A stretch of 64,000 nucleotides of DNA. It comes from Mycolicibacterium sp. (GTDB taxonomy: Bacteria; Actinomycetota; Actinomycetes; Mycobacteriales; Mycobacteriaceae). The notes below the pieces were generated by a model. That model searched no databases. It had not been told where the DNA came from and worked only from the letters and a program-made list of their open reading frames with translations. A program made the position numbers and the translations under genes. Numbering within the stretch: position 1 is the first letter of the stretch; every line of letters starts with the position of its first letter. Shown here in pieces: positions 37,105 to 46,899 of the stretch. The stretch covers positions 57,146 through 121,145 of the forward strand of contig NZ_JAEMTA010000010.1 in assembly GCF_016462545.1 (NCBI RefSeq), given 5' to 3'.

Positions 37105-38274
37105 TCAGACCTTCGACGCTGCCGCCACCGCTGCAGCCACGGCAGGACCCACGCGCGGGTCCAGTGCGCTCGGCACGATGTGGTCTCTCGCGAGGTCGTC
37201 GCCGACGACGGAGAAGATCGCCTCGGCGGCGGCCACCTTCATGGCCTCGGTGATGCGGCGGGCGCCCGCGTCGAGCGCGCCACGGAACACACCCGGAAAC
37301 GCCAACACGTTGTTGATCTGGTTCGGGAAGTCGCTCCGCCCGGTCGCCACCACTGCCGCGTACTTGCGTGCCACGTCGGGATGGATCTCGGGGTCGGGGT
37401 TGGACATCGCGAAGACGATGCCGTCGGGCGCCATCGTCGCGATCAACTCCTCCGGTACCAGCCCGGCCGACACCCCCATGAACACGTCGGCGCCGACCAG
37501 CGCCTCGGCGATCCCGCCGCGGAGCCCACGCGGGTTGGTCCTGGTGGCCAGCTCGGCCTTGAACGGGTTGAGGTCTTCGCGATTCGCACCCACGATGCCC
37601 TTGCTGTCGAGCACCGTGATGTCGCCAATACCCTTGGCCAGCAGGATGTTCGCGCACGCGATACCGGCTGCGCCAGCGCCGGAGATGACGACCTTCAACG
37701 TGTGCATGTCACGGTCGAGCACCTTGCTGGCACCCAGGAGCGCGGCCAACACCACGATGGCGGTGCCGTGCTGATCGTCATGCATGACCGGACAGTCCAG
37801 CGCCTCGATGAGACGGCGCTCGATCTCGAAGCAGCGCGGTGCCGAGATGTCCTCGAGGTTGACCGCACCGAACGTCGGGCGTAGCCGAATGACGGTCTCG
37901 ACGATCTCGTCGGGGTCCTTGGTGGCGAGCACGATCGGAATCGAGTCCAGCCCGCCGAACGTCTTGAACAGCGCGCTCTTGCCCTCCATCACCGGCAGCG
38001 ACGCGGCGGGGCCGATGTCACCGAGGCCGAGCACGGCGGTCCCGTCGCTGATCACTGCGACCAGACGGTTCGCCCACGTATACCTGGCGGCGAGCGTGTG
38101 ATCGCCCGCGATCGCCCGGCTGACCTGGGCGACGCCCGGCGTGTAGGCGATCGACAGTGCGCGCTGACTGTCCAGCGGCGACTTCAACGCGACGGAGAGC
38201 TTGCCGCCTTCATGAGCGTCGAAGATGTCGGCGTCATCGATGACGACCTGGGGCGTGCGAACCGCTTCAGTCAT
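37105..38274 (-). CDS. NAD(P)-dependent malic enzyme
   Basis: A 389-residue enzyme decarboxylating malate to pyruvate. It is the short bacterial type without the phosphotransacetylase tail. Seen in order: YTPGVAQVSRAI with the catalytic Tyr region, LGLGDIGPAASLPVMEGK, the metal-binding FGAVNLEDISAPRCFEIE and MHDDQHGTAIV, and the nucleotide-binding GAGAAGIACANILL. ATG 38274 is fixed by TACCCT 6 bases upstream, suggesting a leaderless message; the frame is open for another 30 codons. lpqZ follows immediately. Together with kgd it places two carbon-node enzymes within 3 kb. Confidence 0.9.
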   Translation of the reverse strand: MTEAVRTPQVVIDDADIFDAHEGGKLSVALKSPLDSQRALSIAYTPGVAQVSRAIAGDHTLAARYTWANRLVAVISDGTAVLGLGDIGPAASLPVMEGKSALFKTFGGLDSIPIVLATKDPDEIVETVIRLRPTFGAVNLEDISAPRCFEIERRLIEALDCPVMHDDQHGTAIVVLAALLGASKVLDRDMHTLKVVISGAGAAGIACANILLAKGIGDITVLDSKGIVGANREDLNPFKAELATRTNPRGLRGGIAEALVGADVFMGVSAGLVPEELIATMAPDGIVFAMSNPDPEIHPDVARKYAAVVATGRSDFPNQINNVLAFPGVFRGALDAGARRITEAMKVAAAEAIFSVVGDDLARDHIVPSALDPRVGPAVAAAVAAASKV

Positions 38275-38280
38275 CGCGTC

Positions 38281-38286
38281 AGGGTA
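38281..38286 (-). promoter_or_regulatory. -10 of leaderless malic enzyme promoter
   Basis: TACCCT on the minus strand ends exactly 6 bases before ATG 38274. The same hexamer precedes amiB2. Confidence 0.5.
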
Positions 38287-38418
38287 CTTCACCAAGGCAG
38301 CTCTCCTGGGTGGGTTCCCACGTTGTGACGCCAAAGCTCTCAGGGTTGGGGCGTACCATCTCATCGGTCGTTTAGGGGCCTCAACGTTGCTGCTCCGCCC
38401 GCCGAGGGGAGGTCGTTC

Positions 38419-39522
38419 GTGCCGTCATTTCGCGCCTTGCAGCCGTCGCTGCTGAAGCCGACGAATCGTCGACTGATGGAGCCGGACGCCCGGTCGATCC
38501 ACGTCCCGGTCGCCAGGGCGATGGTCGACTGCGGGGTGTACGCCGAAGGCAAGCGCATGCCCGGCAAGTACACGCATGCCGCGGCGCTCGACAAGGTCCG
38601 CGAACTCCAGATGGACGGGGTGCGGGCGTTCGTCTGGGTCGGTCTGCATGAACCCGACACCCATCAGATGCAGTCCGTGGCAGACGTATTCGGCCTTCAC
38701 GAACTCGCCGTCGAAGACGCCGTGCACGCCCACCAGCGGCCCAAGTTGGAGCGCTACGACAACACCCTGTTCCTGGTGCTCAAGACCATCATGTACGTCG
38801 AGCACGAGTCGGTGGCCAAGGCCCGCGAGATCGTCGAGACCGGCGAGATCATGATCTTCGTCGGGCCGGACTTCGTCGTCACGGTCCGGCACGGCGACCA
38901 TGGCGGGCTGGCCGGCGTGCGCAAGCGGATGGACAACAACCCGACCAGTTGCGCGCTGGGACCGTATGCCGTCCTCCACGCCATCTCCGACCACGTCGTC
39001 GATCACTACCTCGAGGTCACCGACCTCGTCGAGAACGACATCGACGCGATGGAGGAGAACGTCTTCTCCCCCACCAGCGAGACCGACATCGAGCACATCT
39101 ACCTGCTCAAGCGGGAGGTAGTCGAGATGCGCCGGGCGGTCGGCCCGCTGAACCTCGCCCTGCAGCGCCTCGGATCGGACCACAACGACCTGATCTCCAA
39201 GGAGGTCAGGCGCTACATCCGCGACGTCGTCGACCACAACACCCAGGCGACCGACCGGATCGCGAGCTATGACGAGGTGCTCAGTTCGCTGGTGCAGGCC
39301 GCTGTCGGCAAGGTGTCCATGCAGCAGAACATGGACATGCGCAAGATCTCGGCATGGGTGGCGATCGCCGCCGTCCCGACCGCGCTCGCGGGCATCTACG
39401 GCATGAACTTCGAGCACATGCCGGAGTTGGCGTGGACGTTCGGTTACCCGATGGTGCTGCTGGTGATGGCGACGGTGTGCTCGGCTTTGTACTTCAACTT
39501 CCGTCGCAACCACTGGCTGTAG
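38419..39522 (+). CDS. corA: Magnesium/cobalt transporter CorA
   Basis: A 367-residue divalent-cation channel that works as a pentamer in the inner membrane. The long soluble N-terminal region is followed by two C-terminal helices, the first ending in the selectivity motif YGMNFEHMPEL and the second VLLVMATVCSALYFNF, with a basic tail. The GMN signature is intact. GTG 38419 has GGGGAGG 6 bases upstream. Its stop abuts that of the convergent SUFU-domain gene. The window encodes two candidate Mg2+ proteins, this one and the MgtE-N protein near 46.9 kb. Confidence 0.92.
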   Translation: MPSFRALQPSLLKPTNRRLMEPDARSIHVPVARAMVDCGVYAEGKRMPGKYTHAAALDKVRELQMDGVRAFVWVGLHEPDTHQMQSVADVFGLHELAVEDAVHAHQRPKLERYDNTLFLVLKTIMYVEHESVAKAREIVETGEIMIFVGPDFVVTVRHGDHGGLAGVRKRMDNNPTSCALGPYAVLHAISDHVVDHYLEVTDLVENDIDAMEENVFSPTSETDIEHIYLLKREVVEMRRAVGPLNLALQRLGSDHNDLISKEVRRYIRDVVDHNTQATDRIASYDEVLSSLVQAAVGKVSMQQNMDMRKISAWVAIAAVPTALAGIYGMNFEHMPELAWTFGYPMVLLVMATVCSALYFNFRRNHWL

Positions 39523-40116
39523 TCACCGCGGCTGGGCCGCCGGACGCCGTGGGTCGCGCACGTCGACGCCATCGGTGCGCCACGCCTCCCGCATGGCCTC
39601 GGCACCCTTGAGTCGCACCCACGCCGCCTCGGTGGGCGTGATCGGCGTGGCCGACAGGAGCACGACCGGGTCGCTCGGCGCGGGAAGCTCGACGTCGTCG
39701 ATGTCGCTGGCGCTCAACAACATCGCCGTGAAGGGTGCGCCCTGCCACAGCGGGGTCTCGAGATCGACGAGGGCATCGGGCGCGAGCACCAGGCCTTCGA
39801 CCGCGGGAGCCGCGGCCACGATCGCGATCGACCGCGCCAGGCCCGTGGGCGTCGACCCCAGCAGGGACACCACGACTTCTGCCCGCGGTCCACTCACCGA
39901 GTCCACGATCATGGCGGTCGGGTCGAGCATCGGGTAGCGCGAACATCCCAGGGACACATGGTGATACGTGCCGTCCACATCGGGTCCGAAGCGCAGCACG
40001 TCGATCGAGTCTGCACCGAGGAACGTCACGCTCGCGGCAACCGGTTCGCCGGCGACCCCGGTCCGATCGAAGTGTTCGCGCACCCGCGCACGGACCTCGT
40101 CGAGAACGTCGCTCAC
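39523..40116 (-). CDS. Suppressor-of-fused (SUFU) domain protein, last cistron of the sug operon
   Basis: A 197-residue soluble protein. I recognise the SUFU-like layout: HHVSLGCSRYPMLDPT, GPRAEVVVSLLGSTPTGLAR, LWQGAPFTAMLLSASD and the C-terminal LLSATPITPTEAAWVRLKGA. In bacteria SUFU domains often occur in immunity proteins of polymorphic toxin systems, but stand-alone versions have no known role. GTG 40116 overlaps the sugC TGA (GTGA), so it is translated with the trehalose importer. No toxin gene is nearby. The link to trehalose uptake is inference from position only. Confidence 0.65.
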   Translation of the reverse strand: MSDVLDEVRARVREHFDRTGVAGEPVAASVTFLGADSIDVLRFGPDVDGTYHHVSLGCSRYPMLDPTAMIVDSVSGPRAEVVVSLLGSTPTGLARSIAIVAAAPAVEGLVLAPDALVDLETPLWQGAPFTAMLLSASDIDDVELPAPSDPVVLLSATPITPTEAAWVRLKGAEAMREAWRTDGVDVRDPRRPAAQPR

Positions 40117-41282
40117 TCGGCGGGCGGGATCGACAGGTTGGCGCCCGTGTCGGCGTCGAAGAGCGTCAGCTTGGAGGTGTCGAACGCCAGCTCGGCTGTC
40201 TGTCCCGCCACCACCTTCGACTCGGCCGGAACCCTTGCCACGAACTGGTTCTCATTGCTGACCTCGGTGGCCAACTCCGCGAGCTGGGCCGCCTGGGCAC
40301 CCTCGCCCTCGGTGCGGAAGTGGATGTACTTGTCCGAGCCGAGCGACTCGACCAGATCCACCGACACCGGGAAGGTCAGGGCCCGGATCCTGGCGTAGGT
40401 GTCGATCAGGGCTGCATCCTCGAGTTGCTCCGGCCGAACCCCGACGATGACTCCTGCGGGCTTGGGGTGTCGCGCCAACATGTCGTGCACCTCGGTGGTG
40501 AGCGTGATGTCGCCGAACGGCAGCCGCACACCGACGTCGGTCAACGTGGCGGGGAAGAAGTTCATCGCAGGCGACCCGATGAAGCCCGCGACGAATAGGT
40601 TGGCCGGCCGGTGATAGAGCTCGTCGGGGGTGCCGATCTGCTGTGCCACGCCGGCCAGCATGACGACGACGCGATCGCCCAGCGTCATGGCCTCGGTCTG
40701 ATCGTGCGTGACGTAGACGGTGGTGGTGCCGAGCCGGTGCTGCAGCCGCGCGATCTCGGCCCTCATCTGGACGCGTAGCTTCGCGTCCAGGTTCGACAGC
40801 GGCTCGTCCATCAGAAAGGCCTTGGGGCTGCGGACGATTGCGCGACCCATCGCGACGCGCTGACGCTGCCCGCCGGACAACTGGGCGGGCCTACGGTCCA
40901 GCAGCTCCGTCAGGTCCAGGATCTTGGCCGTCTCGTCGACCTTGGTGGCGATGTCGGCCTTGCTCATCTTCGCCAGGGTCAGCGGGAAGGCGATGTTCTG
41001 GCGCACCGTCATGTGCGGGTAGAGCGCGTAGGACTGGAACACCATGGCGATGTCGCGGTCCTTGGCGGCCTTCTCGTTCACCCGGTCCCCACCGATCAGC
41101 AGATCACCTGAGCTGATGTCCTCGAGCCCGGCGATCATGTTCAGCGTGGTCGACTTTCCGCAACCCGACGGCCCAACGAGGATGACGAACTCGCCGTCAG
41201 CGATGGTGATCGACAGATCCTTCACCGCCGCAGCGCCATTGGCGTAGCTCTTGGACACCTTGTCCAACACGATCTCGGCCAT
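40113..41282 (-). CDS. sugC: Trehalose ABC importer ATPase SugC
   Basis: A 389-residue MalK-type ATPase that powers the LpqY-SugA-SugB-SugC trehalose importer. Walker A GPSGCGKST, signature LSGGQRQRVAMGRA, Walker B KAFLMDEPLSNLD and switch His in VTHDQTEAM are intact. The C-terminal ~150 residues form the regulatory OB-fold domain (GVRPEQLEDAALID). ATG 41282 starts 3 bases after the sugB stop. In M. tuberculosis the importer recycles trehalose released during mycolate transfer. The SUFU gene is coupled at its stop. Confidence 0.93.
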   Translation of the reverse strand: MAEIVLDKVSKSYANGAAAVKDLSITIADGEFVILVGPSGCGKSTTLNMIAGLEDISSGDLLIGGDRVNEKAAKDRDIAMVFQSYALYPHMTVRQNIAFPLTLAKMSKADIATKVDETAKILDLTELLDRRPAQLSGGQRQRVAMGRAIVRSPKAFLMDEPLSNLDAKLRVQMRAEIARLQHRLGTTTVYVTHDQTEAMTLGDRVVVMLAGVAQQIGTPDELYHRPANLFVAGFIGSPAMNFFPATLTDVGVRLPFGDITLTTEVHDMLARHPKPAGVIVGVRPEQLEDAALIDTYARIRALTFPVSVDLVESLGSDKYIHFRTEGEGAQAAQLAELATEVSNENQFVARVPAESKVVAGQTAELAFDTSKLTLFDADTGANLSIPPAE

Positions 41283-41285
41283 GAA

Positions 41286-42118
41286 CTACCCCTTCACCGC
41301 ACCGGACGTCAGACCGGCAACGATCCGTCGTTGGAAGATTAGTACGAAGATGACGATCGGCACCGTGATGACCATCGCGCCCGCCGCGATCGATCCGGTC
41401 GGCTCTTCGAATTGTGAACTGCCCGTGAAGTTTGCGATGGCCACCGGTGCCGTGATCGCACGCTCGGTCGCCGTCAGGGACAACGCGAGCAGCAGATCAT
41501 TCCACGCGAAGATGAACACCAGGATGGCTGCGGTCACGATGCCGGGCGCCGCCAGCGGTGCGATCACCTTGCGGAAGGCCTGCCCCGGCGTCGCCCCGTC
41601 CATCTTCGCCGCCTTCTCCAAGTCCCAGGGGATCTCCTTGAAGAACGCCGACATGGTGTAGATCGCCAGCGGCAGCGCGAACGTGATGTAGGGGATGATG
41701 AGGCCGGGCCAGGTGTCGAACAGCCCGATTCTGCGCTCGATGTTGAACAGCGGTGTCACCAGGGAGATCTGCGGGAACATCGCGATCAGCAGGGCGACTC
41801 CCACCAGAGCGCGCTTGCCCGGGAAGGCCAGTCTGGCGATGGCGTAGGCGGCCATGCCTCCGACGACGACGGCGATCACCGTGGTGATCAGGCCGATGCC
41901 GATTGAGTTGACCAGCGCCGAGGTGAAGATGTTTCCCTGAAAGATCGCCTTGTAGTTGTCGAAGGTCACCTGCGACGGAATCAGCTTGCCGTCCTTGACC
42001 GTTGACGTCGGCTTCAGCGACAGCGACAGGATCCACAGCACGGGGAACAGGGCGTAGAGCACCACCAGGACGTTGACGACGGTCCAGCCGGTGGCACGGC
42101 CGGGACTCACCCGCTCGC

Positions 42119-42122
<4 letters not shown>
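41286..42122 (-). CDS. sugB: Trehalose ABC importer permease SugB
   Basis: A 278-residue permease with six predicted membrane helices, one of two that form the trehalose channel. The coupling (EAA) loop that contacts SugC is [20 protein letters not shown] followed by [14 protein letters not shown] 42122 overlaps the sugA TGA (GTGA); the frame continues open upstream inside sugA but has no meaning there. The order lpqY-sugA-sugB-sugC matches the known operon. Confidence 0.92.
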
Positions 42123-44507
<2,385 letters not shown>

Positions 44508-44628
44508 CACTTCCGCACCAGCGCGTCGAAATCGTGATGCTGCAGCAACCTTTGACGTCTTTCACCGGGCACGCCTGCGCACACTCGTGGCGCGAACCGG
44601 CATGTCGGCCGTCAGAGACCGTTAGGGG

Positions 44629-45141
44629 TCAGATAGTCAAGCGCGCCAAGAGATCCCGACCCTGCTCCGCGCTCTGCGGATCGCACAGGACGTCGTAGCG
44701 TCCGGCAACCAATTGCATGGTCGAGCTGAAATCTCTTGTGCCCCGAGCCATCGCGTACTGCAGCCCGGAGGTGATGAGGCCGAAGAACACACCGGCCAGC
44801 AGGCCCGCGATGAGCGCGCCCCAGGGACTCGGACCGAAGAACCCGAGCACGAGCCCGATGAACAGGCCGAGCCACGCGCCCGTCAATGCGCCTCCACCGA
44901 GCACTCGCGGCCAGGTGAGCCGGCCGGTGACCCGCTCGACCTGCATGAGGTCGACGCCGACGATCGTCACCTGCTGCACGGGAAACTGCTGATCCGACAG
45001 ATGGTCGACGGCGCGCTGCGCCTCGGCGTAGGTGGGGTACGACCCGATGGGCCAGCCCTTCGGCGGGGTGGGCAGCGCAGCGAAACCACCGCGTCCCGGA
45101 TTCTGTCCAGCCCGCCCTTGATTGTGAAGTGGGTTCGTCAT
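44629..45141 (-). CDS. Membrane protein with general-stress-protein 17M-like domain (Rv1234 type)
   Basis: A 170-residue protein. The N-terminal part PIGSYPTYAEAQRAVDHLSD and VQQVTIVGVDLMQVERVTGR resembles the GSP17M-type domain; the middle holds two glycine-rich membrane helices (GGALTGAWLGLFIGLVLGFF and WGALIAGLLAGVFFGLITS). AGGGA is 7 bases upstream of ATG 45141. Rv1234 occupies the same place beside lpqY. The function is unknown; the domain name alone does not prove a stress role. Confidence 0.75.
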   Translation of the reverse strand: MTNPLHNQGRAGQNPGRGGFAALPTPPKGWPIGSYPTYAEAQRAVDHLSDQQFPVQQVTIVGVDLMQVERVTGRLTWPRVLGGGALTGAWLGLFIGLVLGFFGPSPWGALIAGLLAGVFFGLITSGLQYAMARGTRDFSSTMQLVAGRYDVLCDPQSAEQGRDLLARLTI

Positions 45142-45262
45142 CTTCTGGTCCCTGTCATGTCGTGTTCGAGTGGTGCCATGTCCGACCGCACCTCATTGTC
45201 AACGCTCGGCGTCCGCGATAGGTGCCGAGTGACCACCGAAAGCTGACGGACCGTGGCTCCGG

Positions 45263-45268
45263 TAGGTT
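45263..45268 (+). promoter_or_regulatory. -10 of leaderless promoter for the leader ORF
   Basis: TAGGTT ends exactly 6 bases before ATG 45275. The same hexamer and spacing precede glgC at the other end of the window. Confidence 0.55.
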
Positions 45269-45274
45269 GGCCGC

Positions 45275-45361
45275 ATGACTCAACGGGGCTGCCTTACCGG
45301 CGATCCGGCAGGTCAGCAGCTCACACCTGCCGGAATCGTGATGGGACTGGACACGCCATGA
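45275..45361 (+). CDS. Leader peptide ORF, 28 codons, coupled to the DUF4190-type gene
   Basis: A short ORF beginning MTQRGCLTGDPAGQQ and ending MGLDTP. It starts 6 bases after a TAGGTT -10, so it would be translated from the first base of the message. Its TGA (45359-45361) overlaps the ATG (45358) of the next gene as ATGA, so ribosomes finishing it can restart on the membrane-protein gene. A near-perfect hairpin (45305-45333) lies within it. One Cys codon is present. It may be a regulatory leader or simply a coupling device; no homology is claimed. Confidence 0.5.
   Translation: MTQRGCLTGDPAGQQLTPAGIVMGLDTP
45305..45333 (+). promoter_or_regulatory. Hairpin inside the leader ORF
   Basis: Perfect 9-base arms CCGGCAGGT (45305-45313) and ACCTGCCGG (45325-45333) enclose an 11-base loop. 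Pairing can extend as GAT/AATC with one bulge. In RNA it would lie between leader start and downstream gene start; in DNA it could be an operator. Confidence 0.5.
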
Positions 45362-45921
45362 GCACTGGATCGGACGAGCCGGAGCACGGCCGTGAGTACC
45401 CGTCGTTGGAGGAATCCCCACCGCCGGTCGATCCCCATGCGCCACTGGACTATCCGTCGGACACGGTGGGCGTGCCGCCGGGCTACGGCGCCCCGGCGGG
45501 CTACGGCCAACCCGCCTACCAGCAACCGGGCTACCCGCCGCCCGGCTACCAGCAACCCGGGTATCCCCAGACGGGTTATCCGCCGCCGGGCATGCCTGCA
45601 CCGGGATATCCGCCGCAGTACGCGGGCGGCTACGGCTACGACCCCTACTCCCCGGTTCGTCCGGTGGGCACCAACGGCAAGGCCATCGCGGCGCTCGTCA
45701 CGTCGCTCGTCGGGCTGACGTTCTGCGGCCTGCCGTCATTCGTCGGCGTCATCCTCGGAATCATCGCCATGCGCGAGTGCAAACGCACCGGGCAGGACGG
45801 CCACGGCATGGCCCTGGCCGGCGTCATCGTCGGCTCCGTCGCGACCGCGCTCTTCGTCGTGATCATCATCATCTACGTGATCGGCATCGCGGCCGCACTG
45901 TCCGACCCGACCTACTACTAG
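45358..45921 (+). CDS. Pro/Gly/Tyr-rich N-terminus plus DUF4190-type membrane protein (Rv1233c type)
   Basis: A 187-residue protein. Residues about 15-95 are a low-complexity region built from PGY, QQPGYPP and similar units. The C-terminal part has two membrane helices, AIAALVTSLVGLTFCGLPSF and VIVGSVATALFVVIIIIYVI, flanking RECKRTGQDGHGMA, the typical DUF4190 layout. The tail is expected to be cytoplasmic and disordered, possibly for protein contacts. ATG 45358 overlaps the stop of a 28-codon leader ORF. Its TAG shares a CTAG with the convergent CitE-like gene. Confidence 0.8.
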   Translation: MSTGSDEPEHGREYPSLEESPPPVDPHAPLDYPSDTVGVPPGYGAPAGYGQPAYQQPGYPPPGYQQPGYPQTGYPPPGMPAPGYPPQYAGGYGYDPYSPVRPVGTNGKAIAALVTSLVGLTFCGLPSFVGVILGIIAMRECKRTGQDGHGMALAGVIVGSVATALFVVIIIIYVIGIAAALSDPTYY

Positions 45922-46874
45922 GCGGGCGGCTCGAATCCGTCGCCCGTGCGGACCATCCCGGCGGCGCGGCCCTTGCCCGCGATGACCAACGCCATCTTGC
46001 GGCTCGCCTCGTCGATCATCTCGTCGCCGAGCATGACGGCGCCCCTGGCTCCACCAGCCCTCGAGGTGTGCCACTCGTAGGCGTCGAGGATCAACTCGGC
46101 ATGGTCGTAGTCGGCTTGGCGGGGACTGAAGACGTCGTTGCCCGCCGCGATCTGGTCGGGGTGCAGAACCCACTTGCCGTCGTACCCCAGCGCCGCTGCG
46201 CGGCCAGCCACCCGGCGGAAGCCGTCCACGTCGCGCACCTTCAGATACGGACCGTCGATCGCGTTGATCCCCTGTGCCCGCGCGGCCACCAGAATCCGCA
46301 TGAACACGTGGTGATGGGCGTCACCCACGTCGTACCCCTCGGGCTGTTCGCCGACCACCAGCGTCCGCATGTTCAGACTCGCCATCATGTCGGCGGGGCC
46401 GAGCACGAGAGCCTGTACCCGAGGCCCCGCCGCGATCGCGTCGATGTCGGTCAGGCCCTGTGCGTTCTCGATCTGCGCCTCGATGCCGATGCCTCCTAAG
46501 GGCAGTCCGTGGGTGAGCTCCAGCTGCGTCAGCAAGAGGTCGAGGGCCTGGATGTGAGCCACCTCGGTCACCTTCGGAAGGATCACGACGTCGAGGTGGG
46601 CACCTGCGGCCGCGACCACCTCGATGACGTCCGCGTGCGTCCACGGGGTCGTCCAGTCATTGACCCGCACGCCTCGCAGCTGGCCCGCCCAGCCGCCTTC
46701 GGCCAGTCCGGCCGCCACCTGAGTGCGGGCCAGCGCCTTGGCATCTGGTGCGACCGAGTCCTCGAGATCCAGGAACACCTGATCGGCTGCCAGTCCCTTG
46801 GCCTTGGAGATCATCTTCGGGCTGCTGCCGGGAACCGAAAGACAGGTTCTACGGGGGCGATATCGATTCTCCAC
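45918..46874 (-). CDS. CitE-like HpcH/HpaI aldolase/lyase
   Basis: A 318-residue TIM-barrel lyase of the citrate-lyase beta-subunit family, which cleaves or forms CoA thioesters such as malyl-CoA or citramalyl-CoA. Seen: RPRRTCLSVPGSSPKM, VFLDLEDSVAPDAK, the metal-binding Glu in IGIEAQIENAQGL and the Asp in VLGPADMMASL, and YDGKWVLHPDQ. GTG 46874 (VENRYRPRR) is chosen as the family-like start with TAGAGA 8 bases upstream; ATG 46901 would add nine residues and overlap the divergent gene. No other citrate-lyase subunits are nearby, so it is a stand-alone acyl-CoA lyase. Confidence 0.8.
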   Translation of the reverse strand: MENRYRPRRTCLSVPGSSPKMISKAKGLAADQVFLDLEDSVAPDAKALARTQVAAGLAEGGWAGQLRGVRVNDWTTPWTHADVIEVVAAAGAHLDVVILPKVTEVAHIQALDLLLTQLELTHGLPLGGIGIEAQIENAQGLTDIDAIAAGPRVQALVLGPADMMASLNMRTLVVGEQPEGYDVGDAHHHVFMRILVAARAQGINAIDGPYLKVRDVDGFRRVAGRAAALGYDGKWVLHPDQIAAGNDVFSPRQADYDHAELILDAYEWHTSRAGGARGAVMLGDEMIDEASRKMALVIAGKGRAAGMVRTGDGFEPPA

Positions 46875-46882
46875 GGCATCAC

Positions 46883-46892
46883 TCTCTACTCT
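46883..46892. promoter_or_regulatory. Interlocked -10 hexamers of divergent leaderless promoters
   Basis: On the plus strand TACTCT (46887-46892) is 7 bases before ATG 46900. On the minus strand TAGAGA (46883-46888) is 8 bases before GTG 46874. The two hexamers overlap by two bases, so the two promoters cannot be occupied at the same time. Confidence 0.45.
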
Positions 46893-46899
46893 TTGTGTC

